Made by a program: the position numbers and the translations under genes. The notes beneath the pieces are model-generated. The model was given only the letters and a program-made list of their open reading frames with translations, was not told the origin of the DNA and made no database searches. From NCBI GenBank assembly GCA_003344405.1, contig NOWV01000232.1:37990-101989 (forward strand): 64,000 nt of DNA, in the 5' to 3' direction. Source of the DNA: Trichoplax sp. H2 (taxonomy: Eukaryota > Placozoa > Uniplacotomia > Trichoplacea). Below, in pieces: positions 62,340-64,000 of this stretch (positions within the stretch are counted from its first letter, which is position 1; every line of letters begins with the position of its first letter).

Positions 62340-62890
62340 GAAGCCTTCTAGAGTCTAGATCTTATTACAGTACAGTATTAAGAAAGAGAAGAAAATGGAG
62401 GGAGCTTGATATACAGTAGTACTATACATAGTGGCAATTGAGACCTAATTTCAATTTTTTTCAGTTGAGATATTGCTATGGTTGGGCCATAATGTACTGT
62501 ACTGCTACCATATAAAAATGAACAATGCTATCCATTTATTTGATTTTAAAATACTTTTCTGTACTGTACGTACTGTACTGTACAGTACAGTAAAAGAGAA
62601 TGAAATGCTTCGTTCGTACAGTACTACAGTCCTGTACTGTACAGTACAGTATACTGTACACTGGAGTGTACAGTACAGTACAGTACGTACAGTACAGTAC
62701 AGTACAGTACGTACAGTACAGTACAGTACGTACAGTACAGTACAGTACAGTACTAATACTCTAGCTCCCATACTGTACTCTACAGTACAGTAAAAGAGAA
62801 TGAAATGCTTCGTTCGTACAGTACTACAGTCCTGTATACTGTACTGTACGTACAGTACAGTACTAATACTCTAGCTCCCATACTGTACTA
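62340..62890. repeat. GTACA/TGTAC palindromic array with nested 200/110-bp duplication
   Basis: Dense pentanucleotide GTACA runs in both orientations, with a 22-bp perfect palindrome at 62571-62592. A larger unit is duplicated. TAAAAGAGAATGAAATGCTT occurs at 62591 and again at 62791, exactly 200 bp apart. The closing phrase ACTAATACTCTAGCTCCCAT occurs at about 62752 and 62862, 110 bp apart. The two copies therefore share both flanks but the GTACA core between them is about 90 bp shorter in the second. Frames rich in Y, S, T, V and Q are repeat translations. Confidence 0.92.
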
Positions 62891-64000
62891 CTGTAGCACT
62901 GCAGACAGGCATAAGGAGCGAACGTTCGCGCCCTATATTAAATTGACGATGCGCACTCGTACCGACAAGCAACAGGCAATGACTACTATGATTATATATA
63001 TAATTATAGATTAATTATAATTATGAAAGTGTGGATCATCAACCTAACTCTGACCCATAGAGGACCGCAGCTATACTACACGATAGAATATAAAAACAAT
63101 TTCATCCGTTGCAAGAAGCAGCTATGATATTCTTCTTAACAGTAAATACTCGTAAGCATCGTAGCAATGGCCTCCGCGGCTACTCTTGTCCAATCCTAAG
63201 TCTAGGACGTATGGTTTGATGCATCGACGTCGATTTCTATCGATAAATCTCAAGACTATAGCTATCAGATATTATTCGATTCCTTTGCATTCGATGTACT
63301 GTACTGTAGTACATTAGACCTGTTTATAGTGCACAGAAATTTATAAAAGTCATAGGCAATTCCATATCATGCCATGTATACTTTTGCACATTCTGATCAA
63401 GTCGAATACGCGTACACGTCGTACAGTACGGTATATTACGCAGGAGATTATTATACTGTACTTATAAAAGCTTAATTAAGCCATGAGAAATGCTAAATTC
63501 TCATTCCAAATCTGACCTAAACAATTCTGATTCTAACAGAATGGATTCTATATTAACTTTATAGAATGAATGAAAAAGTGAAATTAATACTATACAGATA
63601 GAAGAGAATAGAATTTATATCACCGATTATGCTATCTGTACAGTACTGTACACAGTACACGATATAAAGTTACTGAACCTCAGACAGGTCTACACGGTAC
63701 GGTATAAAGTTACTGAACCTCTGTTAAATGAGCACATTATCGTAAACCGTCAGTAAAGCGACGGGAGTTTGCACTAGTTATCTTTTAAACGACGACCTTA
63801 GAAACTCCTAAAATTTTAAATTTAATTCAATAAGAGCGACTAACAGTAAGGCATATTGTCGTGGGAAAATTGAAAGATAACTGCTTCTTCACGACTACAA
63901 AACGTTACATGTGGGCACTCATATATGGGCATACATATATGCAGTAGGTTACGGCCAATGTCCGAAGTTGGCCGATACGCGTTTGGCCGGCCAATATTAA
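62891..64000. other. Intergenic sequence at the window's right end
   Basis: No gene recognised. Further GTACTGTAC words lie at 63295-63312, about 63420 and 63640-63660. Confidence 0.5.
63660..63723. repeat. Short direct duplication
   Basis: GATATAAAGTTACTGAACCTC at about 63661 is repeated as GGTATAAAGTTACTGAACCTC about 41 bp later, after a GTACAGTACTGTACACAGTAC core just upstream. Non-coding. Confidence 0.7.

Overview
The window is nuclear DNA from an animal. Genes are split into many short exons by small introns with GT-AG (occasionally GC-AG) ends, intergenic DNA is AT-rich, and the genes are recognisable metazoan orthologues: HYDIN, CPSF1, OPLAH, VAT1, CIBAR1/FAM92A, HEATR3, mitochondrial uS17, copine and NUDT21. 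Compact genes, near-vertebrate intron-exon structure, cilium genes and a TTAGGG-type telomeric repeat suggest an early-branching animal. A placozoan such as Trichoplax is my best guess; this is inference, as no marker sequence was checked. Exons were found by reading both strands, matching protein families and testing splice phase.

Layout. 1-456 (+) is the C-terminal end of a HYDIN-like ciliary protein. It converges on CPSF1 (656-8967, -), the largest CPSF subunit. CPSF1 and 5-oxoprolinase (OPLAH, 10858-19345, +) are divergent and separated by a palindromic GTACA-repeat array. OPLAH converges on an unnamed gene (19926-22024, -) that encodes an HMG-box followed by a C-terminal double-stranded-RNA-binding motif, the most unusual protein in the window. 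A degenerate minisatellite follows, then two VAT-1-type quinone oxidoreductase paralogues in tandem (24160-27021 and 29730-35918, both -), the second with a 3.4-kb first intron and an acidic tail.

Next come CIBAR1 (38715-41253, -) and HEATR3/SYO1 (42293-46675, +). They are divergent, and a telomere-like repeat lies just upstream of HEATR3. HEATR3 converges on mitochondrial ribosomal protein uS17m (47212-48144, -). Two decayed 3' fragments of a copine gene (48898-49947 and 52225-52656), carried on duplicated segments, precede an apparently complete copine gene (54614-59222, +). This converges on NUDT21/CFIm25 (60096-61916, -). The last 2 kb is repeat-rich intergenic DNA with a second large GTACA array.

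These are unlinked housekeeping genes, not an operon or defence island. Two of them (CPSF1 and NUDT21) act in mRNA 3'-end processing, two (HYDIN and CIBAR1) in cilia, and two (HEATR3 and uS17m) in ribosome biology. I found no tRNA, rRNA, CRISPR or transposase gene. The main non-genic signal is a pentanucleotide GTACA/TGTAC palindromic repeat, in three dense arrays and as scattered short copies in introns and intergenic DNA.
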